Positions 16,329 to 25,407 of a DNA stretch of 35,245 bases are shown in pieces (position 1 is the first letter of the stretch; every line of letters begins with the position of its first letter). A program made the position numbers and the translations under genes. This DNA is from an uncultured Prevotellaceae bacterium (GTDB lineage Bacteria > Bacteroidota > Bacteroidia > Bacteroidales > Bacteroidaceae), in the NCBI GenBank assembly GCA_902784755.1, contig CACZVX010000040.1, forward strand, positions 1 to 35,245, in the 5' to 3' direction. A model generated the notes under the pieces. That model did no database searches, was not told where the DNA came from, and worked only from the letters and a program-made list of their open reading frames with translations.

Positions 16329-18056
16329 ATGAACGTTTTAGAATTATCAGAACAAGAGATTGGCAGACGCGAGAGTCTGCAGCAACTGCGCAATATGGGC
16401 ATCAACCCATATCCCGCTGCTGAATTTCCCACCAACGCTTTCAGCACGGACATCAAAGCAGAATTTAAGGATGACGAAGAGCCCCGGCAAGTAAGCATTG
16501 CGGGCCGTATGATGAGCCGCCGCGTGATGGGTAAGGCGTCTTTCGTAGAACTACAGGACTCCAAGGGCCGCATCCAGGTGTATATCACCCGTGACGATAT
16601 CTGTCCCGAGGAGAACAAGGATATGTATAACGTGGTGTTCAAGAAACTCTTGGACATCGGTGATTTTATTGGCATCAAAGGATTTGTATTCCGTACACAG
16701 ATGGGTGAGATATCTGTCCATGCACAGGAAATCACGCTGCTCTCCAAGTCGTTGAAGCCCCTGCCTATCGTGAAATACAAGGATGGCGTAGCTTATGATA
16801 AGTTTGACGATCCAGAACTGCGCTATCGTCAGCGTTATGTGGATCTCGTGGTTAACGACGGTGTGAAGGAAACCTTCGAGAAGCGTGCCATCGTGACCCG
16901 TACGCTTCGCAATATTCTCGACCGCAATGGCTACACGGAAGTGGAGACACCCGTGCTGCAGACCATTGCCGGCGGTGCTTCTGCCCGTCCGTTCATCACG
17001 CATTTCAATGCGCTAAATCAGGACATGTATATGCGCATCGCCACAGAGCTTTATCTGAAACGCTTGATTGTAGGCGGTTTCGAGGGTGTCTATGAGATTG
17101 GCAAGAACTTCCGAAATGAGGGTATGGACAAGACCCACAACCCCGAGTTCACCTGCATGGAGCTCTACGTGAGCTATAAGGACTATAACTGGATGATGTC
17201 ATTCACCGAAAAGATGCTCGAGGAAATCTGTATCGCCGTGAACGGAAAGCCTGAGGTGGAAATCGATGGCAACCTCATCTCTTTCAAAGCTCCTTACCGC
17301 CGTCTGCCCATCCTTGATGCCATCAAGGAGAAGAGCGGCTATGACTTGAACGGAAAGACCGAGGATGAAATCCGCGAGATTGCCAAGAAACTCGGCATTG
17401 AAGACACGGAGACCATGGGCAAGGGCAAACTCATCGACGAAATCTTTGGTGAGACGGCCGAAGGAACTTTCCTGCAGCCCACCTTCATCATTGACTACCC
17501 CGTAGAAATGTCACCGCTGACAAAGATGCATCGTTCAAAACCCGGACTCACCGAGCGTTTTGAGCTGATGGTGAATGGTAAGGAGTTGGCTAACGCTTAT
17601 TCTGAGCTCAACGATCCCATCGACCAGGAGGAGCGTTTCATTGACCAAATGAAACTTGCTGCCAAGGGTGATGACGAAGCCATGATTATCGACCACGACT
17701 TCTTGCGTGCCCTGCAGTATGGTATGCCTCCTACGAGTGGCATCGGCATTGGCATCGACCGTCTGGTGATGCTTATGACTGGAAAGTTTGCCATCGGTGA
17801 AATTATGCTCTTCCCACAGATGAAGCCTGAGAAGAAGGCTCCCCGCAGCACCGCTGAGGAATGGGCTGAAGTAGGAGTTCCCGAAGAGTGGATTCCCGTG
17901 CTCAATAAAGCCGGTTTCTATCTCGTTCAGGACATCCGTGAGCAGAAGGCACAGGGCCTGCAGCAAAAGATTGGAGACATCGTGAAGAAGTTCAAGCTCG
18001 ACATGCAGAAGCCCTCTGTGGATGATATCCAGCAATGGATAGATAAAACAAATTAA
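16329..18056 (+). CDS. lysS: lysyl-tRNA synthetase, class II
   Basis: Charges tRNA-Lys. The 575 residues comprise an N-terminal OB-fold anticodon domain (VSIAGRMMSRRVMGKASFVELQDSKGRIQ) and a class II core with motif 2 (NFRNEGMDKTHNPEFTCME) and motif 3 (SGIGIGIDRLVML). After motif 3 there is a roughly 70-residue extension (EWAEVGVPEEWIPVLNKAGF onward) that I associate with Bacteroidetes LysS; bacterial enzymes of about 500 residues lack it. The stop codon is the first base triplet of a long palindromic element that fills the gap to gpsA. Confidence 0.97.
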   Translation: MNVLELSEQEIGRRESLQQLRNMGINPYPAAEFPTNAFSTDIKAEFKDDEEPRQVSIAGRMMSRRVMGKASFVELQDSKGRIQVYITRDDICPEENKDMYNVVFKKLLDIGDFIGIKGFVFRTQMGEISVHAQEITLLSKSLKPLPIVKYKDGVAYDKFDDPELRYRQRYVDLVVNDGVKETFEKRAIVTRTLRNILDRNGYTEVETPVLQTIAGGASARPFITHFNALNQDMYMRIATELYLKRLIVGGFEGVYEIGKNFRNEGMDKTHNPEFTCMELYVSYKDYNWMMSFTEKMLEEICIAVNGKPEVEIDGNLISFKAPYRRLPILDAIKEKSGYDLNGKTEDEIREIAKKLGIEDTETMGKGKLIDEIFGETAEGTFLQPTFIIDYPVEMSPLTKMHRSKPGLTERFELMVNGKELANAYSELNDPIDQEERFIDQMKLAAKGDDEAMIIDHDFLRALQYGMPPTSGIGIGIDRLVMLMTGKFAIGEIMLFPQMKPEKKAPRSTAEEWAEVGVPEEWIPVLNKAGFYLVQDIREQKAQGLQQKIGDIVKKFKLDMQKPSVDDIQQWIDKTN

Positions 18057-18253
18057 AATTAAGATTAAGATTTAAGATTATTCGGCTACGCCGATTATCA
18101 ATTCTCGATTAAATGAGAGCATACAAGTTTACTTGATTTGCCGAATGCAAGAGAGAATCACGAGCAAAGCTCGTAATTAAGAATTGTAAGATAATAATTC
18201 TAAATCGCAACGAAGTGAGAATAATTCTTAACTCTTAATTCTTAACTTTTAAC
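18054..18253. repeat. 200-nt palindromic element, lysS-gpsA gap
   Basis: Outer arms 18056-18090 (aagattaagatttaagatta) and 18219-18253 (cttaactcttaattcttaac) are complementary word repeats. Inside are smaller hairpins: cggctacgccg, cgagcaaagctcg and a tcgcaacgaagtgaga stretch. It fills the 206-nt gap completely, starting at the lysS stop and ending 9 nt before the gpsA ATG. Confidence 0.75.
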
Positions 18254-18262
18254 TCAAAGAAT

Positions 18263-19258
18263 ATGTTTGACTGCGGAAACATAGCGATTATCGGCGGCGG
18301 AAGCTGGGCAACAGCCATCGCCAAGATTGTGGTAGGCCACACCCACCACATCGGCTGGTATATGCGCCGCGACGACCGTATTGAGGATTTCAAGCGACTT
18401 GGGCATAACCCAGCCTATCTGATGAGCGTCCACTTCGACATCGATGAGATCGATTTCTCTTCAGATATCAATAAGATTGCACAGGCTTTCAACACGCTGG
18501 TGTTTGTCACGCCTTCTCCTTATCTGAAGAATCATCTCAAGAAATTGAGGACCCGCCTACGCGATAAATTCATCATTACCGCCATTAAGGGAATTGTGCC
18601 CGATGAGAATCTCGTTTGTTCTGAGTATTTCCATCAGGTTTACGACGTACCCTATGAGAATCTGGCATGCATTGGCGGTCCTTCACATGCTGAGGAAGTG
18701 GCACTCGAACGTCTCTCCTACCTCACCATCGGTTGTGCAGATAAGGAGAAGGCTCAGGCTTTTGCCCGTCTTATCGCCTCTGATTACATCAAGACCAAAA
18801 CCTCAACTGATGTCATCGGCATCGAATATTCTTCCGTCTTGAAGAATGTCTATGCCATTGCTGCCGGAATTTGTTCTGGTCTGAAGTATGGTGACAATTT
18901 CCAGTCGGTGCTGATGGCGAATGCTGCTATGGAAATGAACCGCTTCCTGAGTGCGGTAGCCCCACAAGACCGCAATATCATTGACTCTGTGTATATGGGT
19001 GACCTCCTGGTTACGGGCTACAGCAATTTCTCCCGTAACCGCACTTTCGGCACGATGATTGGCAAGGGTTACAGCGTGAAGTCTGCCCAGATAGAGATGG
19101 AAATGATTGCCGAGGGTTTCTTCGGTACCAAATGTATGAAGGAAATCAACCGCCACATGCATGTCAATATGCCTATCCTTGACGCTGTTTACAACATACT
19201 CTATGAGCGCATCAATCCTCAGATAGAAATCAAACTCCTTACGGATTCCTTCAGATAA
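18263..19258 (+). CDS. gpsA: glycerol-3-phosphate dehydrogenase [NAD(P)+]
   Basis: Reduces dihydroxyacetone phosphate to sn-glycerol 3-phosphate for phospholipid synthesis. The 331 residues are full length. The N-terminal nucleotide-binding motif is IAIIGGGSWATAIAKIV. IGGPSHAEEVA and VLKNVYAIAAGICSG mark the active site, with the Lys of VLKN as the catalytic lysine. RNRTFGTMIGKGYS is also family-typical. It follows lysS in the same direction and is closed by a hairpin terminator shared with the convergent lyase gene. Confidence 0.96.
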   Translation: MFDCGNIAIIGGGSWATAIAKIVVGHTHHIGWYMRRDDRIEDFKRLGHNPAYLMSVHFDIDEIDFSSDINKIAQAFNTLVFVTPSPYLKNHLKKLRTRLRDKFIITAIKGIVPDENLVCSEYFHQVYDVPYENLACIGGPSHAEEVALERLSYLTIGCADKEKAQAFARLIASDYIKTKTSTDVIGIEYSSVLKNVYAIAAGICSGLKYGDNFQSVLMANAAMEMNRFLSAVAPQDRNIIDSVYMGDLLVTGYSNFSRNRTFGTMIGKGYSVKSAQIEMEMIAEGFFGTKCMKEINRHMHVNMPILDAVYNILYERINPQIEIKLLTDSFR

Positions 19259-19260
19259 AG

Positions 19261-19295
19261 AATATGCCTGGCAAAATTGTCAGGCATATTTTATT
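19261..19295. terminator. terminator between convergent gpsA and lyase gene
   Basis: The stem aatatgcctg (19261-19270) pairs with caggcatatt (19281-19290), followed by ttttatt on the plus strand. It lies between the two 3' ends and could serve both directions. Confidence 0.8.
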
Positions 19296-19312
19296 ATATG
19301 AAGAGGCTGCAT

Positions 19313-21751
19313 TCAAAGTCGCTGGCCTTGAGGATTATAGTGTTGACCATTTCTCTCAATGATAATCTGACGGTTGCGAATATATTTCACAATCCTAGAT
19401 TCCGATGAACGGCCAAAGCTGTTAATGTCTGTTGTTTCGTCGGAAGGAACACGGATCTCCATATCATAGATACGTACTTCACCACTCGAATTGTTGTTCA
19501 GAATAGTAAGACTCTTCAACTGAAGTGCCTGTGCCTCTGTGAGTCCGGCTTTCTCCACCAAATCCCATGTATAGGTACCCTTGGACTGTTTGTCGACACT
19601 AACGCTCTTCTCCCCTTCACCGGTATCATACTTGATGATAAAAGCGCGACCACCTGTGAAGTGAATCATGACATTCACCTGCATCACGCCGTTGGCAAAG
19701 TTCAATTTCATTCCGCCACTATTACGTCCCAATACAAAGGCGCCCTGCGTACAACCACCGGGAATACTGCCATCGCTTTCTGTATAGGTGGGATCTATGA
19801 GTGAGGGGTGAGACTCGTCACCGGTGATGGTTTCTATCACATTCTTCAAATCCTCAGGCAAAGCATCGGGAGCATCCTGGAAATGATACCAGTCGCCGGT
19901 GAGCACCTTGAATGGTGTTACCACAATGATGTTGCACGTCGTAGTCACATCTTTGGCACCACCGCTGGCAACGGCTGTCACGGTGAAAGTGCTGCTGGCT
20001 GTTGGAGTTCCACTGATGGTCACCGTGTTTCCCTCTAAAACATACGTTAATCCTTCATCTAACCCCTCTATGATCACAGTGGTTGCCGAGCCCCCGAATT
20101 CATAGACGATGGGGTCAATGGGACGCCCCCTTTGTATCTCCTGTCCAGAGTTGGCACTAATGCATGTCAGTGTGGCTTTTTCGGGAATCACATAGTCTTG
20201 ATAAGGAACGCCGTCTAATTCGAAGGCGCCAAAATCGGGAGCTGCGTCATTATAAGGAATATAGATATCATCGGCAGTAATGTATTCCAAGCCTGCGGCT
20301 GCAGCTTCAGCCGCTGTCATTTTACGTTCGGGCGTAAAGCCGATAACAGGCATTCCCATATCTTTGAAGATGCTGTTCTCCTTCAGTCGGGCAAAATTGT
20401 TCTTCGGCAAGGAGCCATCGGCTTCACGGGGAGCCATGAAATCATCTACACTGAGCGAAAGGAATTCGCCACTGTGGTCGCGTGTCTCCACCTTGTTGCC
20501 ACCCACCTTGTTACCTTCCTTATAAGGGTCACAACCGTCGATCGTCGTCCAAGAATTGTATTCCGTATCAGGCAAGACGGAACCCTCTTTATCAGCCGAC
20601 AGGAACTCGTGGTTTCCAACATTCACACCATTCTTCTGAGCACTGGCTCCCCATCCCACACAGTTGCGGATAGTCATGCCGCCATATTCGAAGATAGTGG
20701 GGAAACGATAGTTATACTCATTGCCCCAGGCAGTACAGTTAATGATATACATTCCCTCGTAGGCATTGTTTTGGTCAAACCCTTTGTGAAGATTATTAAA
20801 CGACACACAGTTGGTTACCACATGGGCACCTACCGACTGATCGAAAGCAGCACCTCCTGATGTACCGCCGCCACCCAGTTTGAATCCGTTGCCATTCTTT
20901 CCCTCACTGCCATCGGGAAAATAGCCGGCATGATAAGCCCAGCAATTGTCAATGACCACAGGATGATAGACCATGTAGAGATCCCAGTTGTCATCACTGT
21001 TGGTCCAGGCGCGACAACCATGGAATTCCGTACCGGGGCCGGGAAACAGCTTACAGGCAAAACCATCGGCATCGCCGCCGTCGTCAGAACCGTTATAGCT
21101 ACGACTGTCGTTATTGTTATAGGAGTCACAATTAATGACCATGTTACCGCGACAGAACTGGTACCCAGGATTGAACTGTGGCGTTCCAGGTGGCAGCGAC
21201 TTGGTTTCCTCGATACTGAAATCCTTATACATGCCTATTTGCAAACCCGTATCGTTATTGTCATGGAAAACGCACTGTTCGATGATATTATAGGAACCTT
21301 CCACCTTCATGCCGTTATCCTCCGCATTGCAAAGCGTAAGCCCCTTAAAATGCCAATAGTTGGCCAGATGGTTCACATAGATACAACGACCCATCTTGAA
21401 TTCACTCTGAGTCGTATGATGCATTCCCGAACCGTCGATAACCACTTCTTCTCCAGGCACCGCCCACAGATAACAGCGTCGGTCAGCTGATGTTGCCTTC
21501 TCAGGAATCTTGATACGCTCGCTGATGGTGTAAGTTCCTCCATGCACCCAAATCGTATCTCCTGGCTGTACCAATTCTACTGCCTTGTGAATGGTCAGCA
21601 AAGGCGCATCTGCCGTTCCTGCATTCTCATCATTACCCGTTGTTGTTACATGGATGGTTCCTGCCGTAGTGACCAAAGTACTGGCAAACAGGACACAAAA
21701 GACCATGACTGATCGTCTTAGGTTATTATTTCTCTCCATTTCCTGATTCAT
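19313..21751 (-). CDS. PL9-type pectate lyase, exported, with C-terminal accessory domains
   Basis: An 812-residue secreted protein. After a signal peptide (RSVMVFCVLFASTLVTTAG) a right-handed parallel beta-helix spans roughly residues 30-420. It has the PL9 signature DGGDADGFACKLFPG followed by FHGCRAWTNSDDNWDLY; Lys234 in ADGFACK is the expected catalytic base and the nearby Asp residues the Ca2+ ligands. It would cleave pectate by beta-elimination. Next comes an Ig-like stretch (about 525-610) and a domain of unknown role. The C-terminus (NRQIIIERNGQHYNPQGQRL) resembles tails seen on many secreted Prevotella proteins; that it is a sorting signal is inference. It interrupts the gpsA-pgi region in the opposite direction and has its own promoter. 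Confidence 0.85.
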   Translation of the reverse strand: MNQEMERNNNLRRSVMVFCVLFASTLVTTAGTIHVTTTGNDENAGTADAPLLTIHKAVELVQPGDTIWVHGGTYTISERIKIPEKATSADRRCYLWAVPGEEVVIDGSGMHHTTQSEFKMGRCIYVNHLANYWHFKGLTLCNAEDNGMKVEGSYNIIEQCVFHDNNDTGLQIGMYKDFSIEETKSLPPGTPQFNPGYQFCRGNMVINCDSYNNNDSRSYNGSDDGGDADGFACKLFPGPGTEFHGCRAWTNSDDNWDLYMVYHPVVIDNCWAYHAGYFPDGSEGKNGNGFKLGGGGTSGGAAFDQSVGAHVVTNCVSFNNLHKGFDQNNAYEGMYIINCTAWGNEYNYRFPTIFEYGGMTIRNCVGWGASAQKNGVNVGNHEFLSADKEGSVLPDTEYNSWTTIDGCDPYKEGNKVGGNKVETRDHSGEFLSLSVDDFMAPREADGSLPKNNFARLKENSIFKDMGMPVIGFTPERKMTAAEAAAAGLEYITADDIYIPYNDAAPDFGAFELDGVPYQDYVIPEKATLTCISANSGQEIQRGRPIDPIVYEFGGSATTVIIEGLDEGLTYVLEGNTVTISGTPTASSTFTVTAVASGGAKDVTTTCNIIVVTPFKVLTGDWYHFQDAPDALPEDLKNVIETITGDESHPSLIDPTYTESDGSIPGGCTQGAFVLGRNSGGMKLNFANGVMQVNVMIHFTGGRAFIIKYDTGEGEKSVSVDKQSKGTYTWDLVEKAGLTEAQALQLKSLTILNNNSSGEVRIYDMEIRVPSDETTDINSFGRSSESRIVKYIRNRQIIIERNGQHYNPQGQRL

Positions 21752-21765
21752 TTAAGTAGTCGTTG

Positions 21766-21796
21766 CAAAAGTACATATTTTATAGAAAATAACAAA
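21766..21796 (-). promoter_or_regulatory. promoter of the PL9 lyase gene
   Basis: Minus strand TTTG (21796-21793), 19 nt, TACTTTTG (21773-21766), 14 nt before ATG 21751. A second in-frame ATG at 21739 would give a normal-length leader and is an alternative start. Confidence 0.65.
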
Positions 21797-21860
21797 CTGA
21801 ATAGCAAGAAAAGAAAGGCTGCATTCGGAAATACAAAAAACCAAAAACTTTTGTTTTTGT

Positions 21861-21891
21861 TTTGATATTTCACTCATTTGCACTATCTTTG
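21861..21891 (+). promoter_or_regulatory. promoter of pgi
   Basis: TTTG (21861-21864), 19 nt, TATCTTTG (21884-21891), 41 nt before the pgi ATG. It is divergent from the lyase promoter. Confidence 0.75.
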
Positions 21892-21932
21892 CAATCTGAG
21901 ACAAATCAATCCGATAAATAACATCTTACATT

Positions 21933-23318
21933 ATGAGCAACATCAAACTTGACATCACAAAAGCAGCTTGCTTTTTGGAAACTGGTGCCGTGAAGGCTTT
22001 TGAGCCACAGGTAAAAGCCGCTCAGCAGGCTTTTGAGCCACAGGTAAAAGCCGCTCAGCAGGCTTTGGAAGAGGGCACATGCCCAGGTAACGACTTCTTA
22101 GGATGGCTGCACCTGCCATCAAGTATTACTCCCGCTTTCCTTGATGAGGTAGAAGCTTCTGCACAGGTTCTCCGCGAAAACTGCGAGGCCGTGGTTGTGG
22201 CTGGTATTGGCGGTTCTTATCTCGGTGCAAAGGCCGTGATTGAAGCCCTGAGCAATTCATTCCAATGGCTGGTGGGTGACAAGAGTAATCCTACCATTCT
22301 GTTTGCCGGTAATAATATCGGTGAGGACTATTTAGCTGAATTGACCGACTATCTGAAAGGAAAGAAGTTCGGTGTAATCAATATCTCAAAGAGTGGAACA
22401 ACTACTGAAACCGCTCTGACATTCCGTCTGCTGAAGAAGCAATGCGAGGATCAGTGGGGCAAGGACTTTGCCAAGAAGGTCATCGTGGCTGTAACGGATG
22501 CAAAGCGTGGTGCTGCCCGTACTTGCGCTGACAAGGAAGGCTACAAGAGCTTTATCATCCCCGACAATGTGGGTGGCCGTTTCTCTGTTCTGACCCCTGT
22601 AGGTCTGCTCCCAATCGCTGTTGCCGGATTTGACATCAAGCAACTGGTAGCCGGTGCTCAGGATATGGAAAAGCAGTGCGGATGCGGTGTGGCTTTCGAG
22701 GAGAATCCCGCAGCCCAGTATGCTGCCGTACGTAACGGTCTGTATCAGGCTGGCAAGAAGATTGAAATCATGGTAAACTATCAGCCTAAGCTGCACTTCA
22801 TGAGTGAATGGTGGAAGCAGCTCTACGGTGAGAGTGAGGGTAAGGACCATAAAGGTATTTTCCCCGCAAGCGTGGATTTCACTACCGACCTGCACTCTAT
22901 GGGACAATGGATTCAGGATGGTGAGCGTACCATTTTCGAGACTGTTATTTCTATTGAGCAGCCTAATAAGAAAGTTCTCTTCCCCAACGATGAGGAAAAC
23001 CTCGATGGTCTGAACTTCCTTGCTGGCAAGCGCGTGGATGAAGTGAACAAGATGGCAGAGCTTGGTACCCGTCTGGCTCATGTGGACGGTGGTGTACCTA
23101 ATATCCGTATCTCTGTTCCCGAACTGAACGCCTACTATATCGGACAGCTCATTTACTTCTTCGAAATTGCCTGCGGTATCAGCGGCAACGTACTGGGTGT
23201 AAATCCATTCAACCAGCCTGGTGTAGAGGCATACAAGAAGAATATGTTCGCCCTGCTCGACAAGCCTGGTTATGAAGCTGACTCCAAGGCTATCAAGGAG
23301 CGTCTGAAGAATGAGTAA
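21933..23318 (+). CDS. pgi: glucose-6-phosphate isomerase
   Basis: Interconverts glucose 6-phosphate and fructose 6-phosphate. The 461 residues match the shorter Bacillus-type enzyme. Landmarks are [33 protein letters not shown] (sugar-phosphate loop), [20 protein letters not shown] and the C-terminal [14 protein letters not shown]. Near the N-terminus an 11-residue unit, [11 protein letters not shown], occurs twice in direct succession, encoded by an exact 33-nt tandem duplication at 21996-22061. This adds three helical turns and keeps the frame. The stop codon lies at the edge of a palindromic element. Confidence 0.97.
   Translation: MSNIKLDITKAACFLETGAVKAFEPQVKAAQQAFEPQVKAAQQALEEGTCPGNDFLGWLHLPSSITPAFLDEVEASAQVLRENCEAVVVAGIGGSYLGAKAVIEALSNSFQWLVGDKSNPTILFAGNNIGEDYLAELTDYLKGKKFGVINISKSGTTTETALTFRLLKKQCEDQWGKDFAKKVIVAVTDAKRGAARTCADKEGYKSFIIPDNVGGRFSVLTPVGLLPIAVAGFDIKQLVAGAQDMEKQCGCGVAFEENPAAQYAAVRNGLYQAGKKIEIMVNYQPKLHFMSEWWKQLYGESEGKDHKGIFPASVDFTTDLHSMGQWIQDGERTIFETVISIEQPNKKVLFPNDEENLDGLNFLAGKRVDEVNKMAELGTRLAHVDGGVPNIRISVPELNAYYIGQLIYFFEIACGISGNVLGVNPFNQPGVEAYKKNMFALLDKPGYEADSKAIKERLKNE
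21996..22061 (+). repeat. exact 33-nt tandem duplication inside pgi
   Basis: Positions 21996-22028 and 22029-22061 are identical (gcttttgagccacaggtaaa onward), adding 11 residues in frame. No divergence between copies suggests a recent event. Confidence 0.95.
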
Positions 23319-23424
23319 TTAGGAATTAGGAATTATGATTACCTAAGAACAGGTAAAATCTGCATAGAAAAGAAACCTACAAATGTAATCATAATTACCC
23401 ATTACTCTTTCCTAATTACTAATT
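23316..23424. repeat. palindromic word-repeat element, pgi-HAD gap
   Basis: Left arm 23316-23343 (taattaggaattaggaatta then tgattacc) pairs with right arm 23385-23424 (gtaatcataattaccc then attactctttcctaattact). The inner pair atgatta/taatcat is shared with other elements; the core has aaatctgcatag. The pgi stop codon (TAA) is its first triplet. Confidence 0.8.
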
Positions 23425-23430
23425 GAGAAT

Positions 23431-24156
23431 ATGAAAGAAGCAATTAAGCGATATCTAGAGAGAACAGGCTTTGGGCAATTCAAGCCCAAAGCTGTTCTTT
23501 TTGATATGGATGGGGTGCTGATGAACTCCATGCCCAATCATGCCATAGCCTGGCAGCGGTCGATGGCTTCTTTCGGTATTCACATGACGGAGGCTGATGC
23601 CTACGCGACAGAAGGAGCCCGCGGCATAGACACCATCCGTAATCTGGTGAAGAAACAGACGGGAAAAGTTATCACCTTGGAGGAATCACAGCGGATGTAT
23701 GATGAGAAGACGCGGCAATTCGGACTGCTACCTAAAGCTCAAGTCATGGAAGGAGCTTTAGAACTGCACGAAAAGATTCATCGCGATGGCCTCATCATCT
23801 GTATAGTAACTGGCAGTGGCCAGCGCCCGCTTATCAACCGTCTGCTCACAGAATTTCCACGCGTCACAAAAGCACGGCTAGTGACTGCCTACGACGTAAA
23901 CATAGGAAAACCCGCTCCCGATCCCTATCTGATGGGAATGAAAAAATGTGGCGTACTGCCGCAGGAAACCATTGTGGTGGAAAATGCGCCATTAGGGGTG
24001 AGAGCAGGAAATGCCGCCAAAGCATTCACCATTGCTATCAACACCGGTATTCTGCCCGATGTTACCCTTTGGGAAGCTGGAGCAGATATCGTGCTGAGCG
24101 GAATGCCCGAACTATGTAAAAGGTGGGAGGAATTAATGGAGAGTGTAGAGTTATGA
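23431..24156 (+). CDS. HAD-family sugar-phosphatase/phosphoglucomutase-like hydrolase
   Basis: A 241-residue haloacid dehalogenase-fold protein with motif I FDMDGVLMNSMP (Asp25 nucleophile, Asp27 general acid). A helical cap follows, then motif II CIVTGSG, a Lys in GKPAPDPYLMG, and motif IV VVENAPLGVRAG. The cap layout resembles beta-phosphoglucomutase and 2-deoxyglucose-6-phosphatase types, but the substrate cannot be named. It follows pgi in the same direction across a palindromic element. Its last residues (MESVEL) and stop codon are encoded by the next palindromic element. Confidence 0.85.
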   Translation: MKEAIKRYLERTGFGQFKPKAVLFDMDGVLMNSMPNHAIAWQRSMASFGIHMTEADAYATEGARGIDTIRNLVKKQTGKVITLEESQRMYDEKTRQFGLLPKAQVMEGALELHEKIHRDGLIICIVTGSGQRPLINRLLTEFPRVTKARLVTAYDVNIGKPAPDPYLMGMKKCGVLPQETIVVENAPLGVRAGNAAKAFTIAINTGILPDVTLWEAGADIVLSGMPELCKRWEELMESVEL

Positions 24157-24240
24157 TTACTGCTGGAGGTAGATTTCTGCGCAAACTCTGGGCTTGCCTG
24201 GTTTTCATAATTCTAAACTCTACACTCTGAACTCTAAACT
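24139..24240. repeat. palindromic word-repeat element between convergent HAD gene and mnmA
   Basis: Left arm 24139-24160 (gagagtgtagagttatgatt) pairs with the first part of right arm 24201-24240 (tcataattctaaactctaca then ctctgaactctaaact). The core contains ttctgcgcaaa. It provides the HAD stop codon and abuts the mnmA stop, so the hairpin may act as a terminator in both directions. Its right arm uses the same words as the two lpdA inserts. Confidence 0.8.
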
Positions 24241-25315
24241 AAATAGTTATTTCTCCTGAACCGAAACAACGGTGATGCTCCTTGTCGTAGATAACACAGA
24301 ACTGTCCGGGAGCAACACCCTGAATGAGATGGTCGGAATGGACGAGACAACAACCATCTTCTATCTTTTCCAGATGCGCATGATGAAATTCTGGCGTATG
24401 ACGAATCTTGAAAGTAACTTCGGCAGGCAGTTCCGCTGCAGTGAGATGATGGAAATCGTGAAAACGGAACTCCTTTGTACAAGCTTTCTCTGGCTCATAG
24501 CCTTTCGTCACATAAAGCACGTTCTTGGAAATGTCTTTCTTAATGACATTCCAAGGGCCGCCGCCAAAACCTAAACCATGACGCTGGCCGATCGTGTGAA
24601 ACCAAAGGCCTTTGTGTTCACCTATCTTCTTACCCGTCTCCCATTCTAGCACATCACCAGGATTCTCACCGAGATACCTTTTTATATAATCATTGTACTT
24701 GATCTTCCCCAAAAAACAGATGCCTTGGGAATCCTTCCGCTTGGCATTGACCAAATGTTCGCGCTCAGCAATCTGACGAACTTCGTCCTTCACATGATGA
24801 CCGATGGGGAACAAAGCCTTACGCAACTGCCAGTCGTAAATCTGTGCCAGGAAATCAGTCTGATCCTTCACGGGGTCAGGACTGGTGGTGAGCCATTTCT
24901 GCCCGTCGATCCATTCAGTCTGTGCATAATGGCCCGTAGCAATGAGATCGTAGTCTTTACCACGCTTCTCATCGAAGGCGCCAAACTTGATAAGACGGTT
25001 GCACATCACATCTGGATTCGGCGTGAATCCGGCGCGGACCTTGTCCATGGTGTATTTAGTCACCTGACTCCAATATTCTTGATGACAATCCACCACTTCA
25101 AGCTTACAACCATAACGAAGGGCCACAGCAGTAGCCATTTCCAGGTCCTCTTCGCTGGAACAGTCCCACTCCTCAGTTTCCTCTGGACCAATCTTAATGT
25201 AGAAACAATCGGGATGCAGTCCGCGGCTGGCCAGTTCATAAACCACCACCGAACTGTCCACACCACCCGAGAGCAACACAGCAATGCGCTTGTCTTTGAG
25301 TTCTTCGTCTATCAT
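24239..25315 (-). CDS. mnmA: tRNA-specific 2-thiouridylase
   Basis: Thiolates U34 of tRNA-Lys, -Glu and -Gln using sulfur relay and ATP. From ATG 25315 the protein has 358 residues, a normal length. The PP-loop motif is VLLSGGVDSSVV; the catalytic Cys105 lies in PDVMCNRLIKFG and the partner Cys200 in SQGICFLG. The frame is open back to 25384, but the promoter lies at 25321-25328, and the PP-loop needs to be near the N-terminus, so 25315 is chosen. The -7 box ends 5 nt before the ATG, predicting a leaderless mRNA. It is divergent from the epimerase gene. Confidence 0.95.
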   Translation of the reverse strand: MIDEELKDKRIAVLLSGGVDSSVVVYELASRGLHPDCFYIKIGPEETEEWDCSSEEDLEMATAVALRYGCKLEVVDCHQEYWSQVTKYTMDKVRAGFTPNPDVMCNRLIKFGAFDEKRGKDYDLIATGHYAQTEWIDGQKWLTTSPDPVKDQTDFLAQIYDWQLRKALFPIGHHVKDEVRQIAEREHLVNAKRKDSQGICFLGKIKYNDYIKRYLGENPGDVLEWETGKKIGEHKGLWFHTIGQRHGLGFGGGPWNVIKKDISKNVLYVTKGYEPEKACTKEFRFHDFHHLTAAELPAEVTFKIRHTPEFHHAHLEKIEDGCCLVHSDHLIQGVAPGQFCVIYDKEHHRCFGSGEITI

Positions 25316-25320
25316 GTGGG

Positions 25321-25328
25321 CAAAGGTA
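25321..25328 (-). promoter_or_regulatory. -7 box of mnmA adjacent to its start codon
   Basis: TACCTTTG on the minus strand (25328-25321), 5 nt before the ATG at 25315. No TTTG at 19-20 nt was found. The expected start of transcription is at or next to the start codon. Confidence 0.6.
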
Positions 25329-25347
25329 ACACTTTTTTCTGTTTTTC

Positions 25348-25379
25348 TTTGTTCAATCAAAGAAAAAACGCTAACTTTG
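25348..25379 (+). promoter_or_regulatory. promoter of the aldose epimerase-like gene
   Basis: TTTG (25348-25351), 20 nt, TAACTTTG (25372-25379), 28 nt before ATG 25408. It runs back-to-back with the mnmA promoter. Confidence 0.7.
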
Positions 25380-25407
25380 TCCAAAATAATCCCAAACTAC
25401 TATAATC

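Noticed and set aside
25316-25384. N-terminal extension of MnmA
   Set aside because: It would require translation upstream of the -7 promoter box and would move the PP-loop far from the N-terminus.
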